From contig WFXA01000174.1 in the NCBI GenBank assembly GCA_015490835.1, positions 1 through 36,010 of the forward strand: DNA of 36,010 bases, written 5' to 3'. The notes under the pieces were generated by a model, which worked only from the letters and a program-made list of their open reading frames with translations, ran no database searches and had not been told where the DNA came from. The stretch comes from Flavobacteriaceae bacterium. GTDB taxonomy: Bacteria; Bacteroidota; Bacteroidia; Flavobacteriales; Flavobacteriaceae. Below are positions 35,893-36,010 of this stretch, piece by piece. A program made the position numbers and the translations under genes. Positions within the stretch are counted from its first letter, which is position 1; the number at the start of each line of letters is the position of its first letter.

Positions 35893-36010
35893 AAAAATGA
35901 TTTAAACAGAATATCAGTTATTAATACAATTAAATTACTCTTTTATAAAGACAACTCTACTTCATTTAATAAACTATCAATTTTAGTTCAGTATGTTCGA
36001 TGAAATATTA

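Noticed and set aside
1-36010. CRISPR arrays, tRNA/rRNA genes, intact transposases or integrases
   Set aside because: No regularly spaced repeats, no recognisable RNA gene landmarks, and no transposase/integrase motifs in either strand's ORFs.

Overview
AT-rich window from a Bacteroidota genome, most likely Flavobacteriaceae, judging from gene content, the LpxC-FabZ and ResB-CcsA fusions, and TTG-N(17-23)-TAnnTTTG promoters. From left to right: a truncated Type III-like DNA methyltransferase (minus strand, open at the left edge, missed by the ORF track); dnaN; a PhoD-like phosphatase lipoprotein; a lytic transglycosylase; a half-size TauE/SafE protein; a TlpA-like protein with a CTPG motif; a GCS2-CBS protein overlapping an AspA/AstE (M14) gene; a secreted GATase-like protein; a lipoprotein; fumarylacetoacetase; glyA; a ResB-CcsA fusion; lpxD / lpxC-fabZ / lpxA / efp / second lpxD-like / NTF2-like; sucD; fabG; nadC; YihY; priA; a TonB-dependent-receptor-like protein; and a sodium:solute symporter. 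From about 33.95 kb to the end the sequence changes character to an accessory region. It has a ~450 bp non-coding stretch with two hairpins and orphan promoter-like motifs, an Xre-type regulator, a divergent 64-aa double-glycine-leader peptide gene with a strong terminator, and a CPBP-family membrane protease. This last module (regulator, GG-leader peptide, CPBP) is the best candidate for an undescribed system. No rRNA, tRNA, CRISPR array or intact transposase was recognised.
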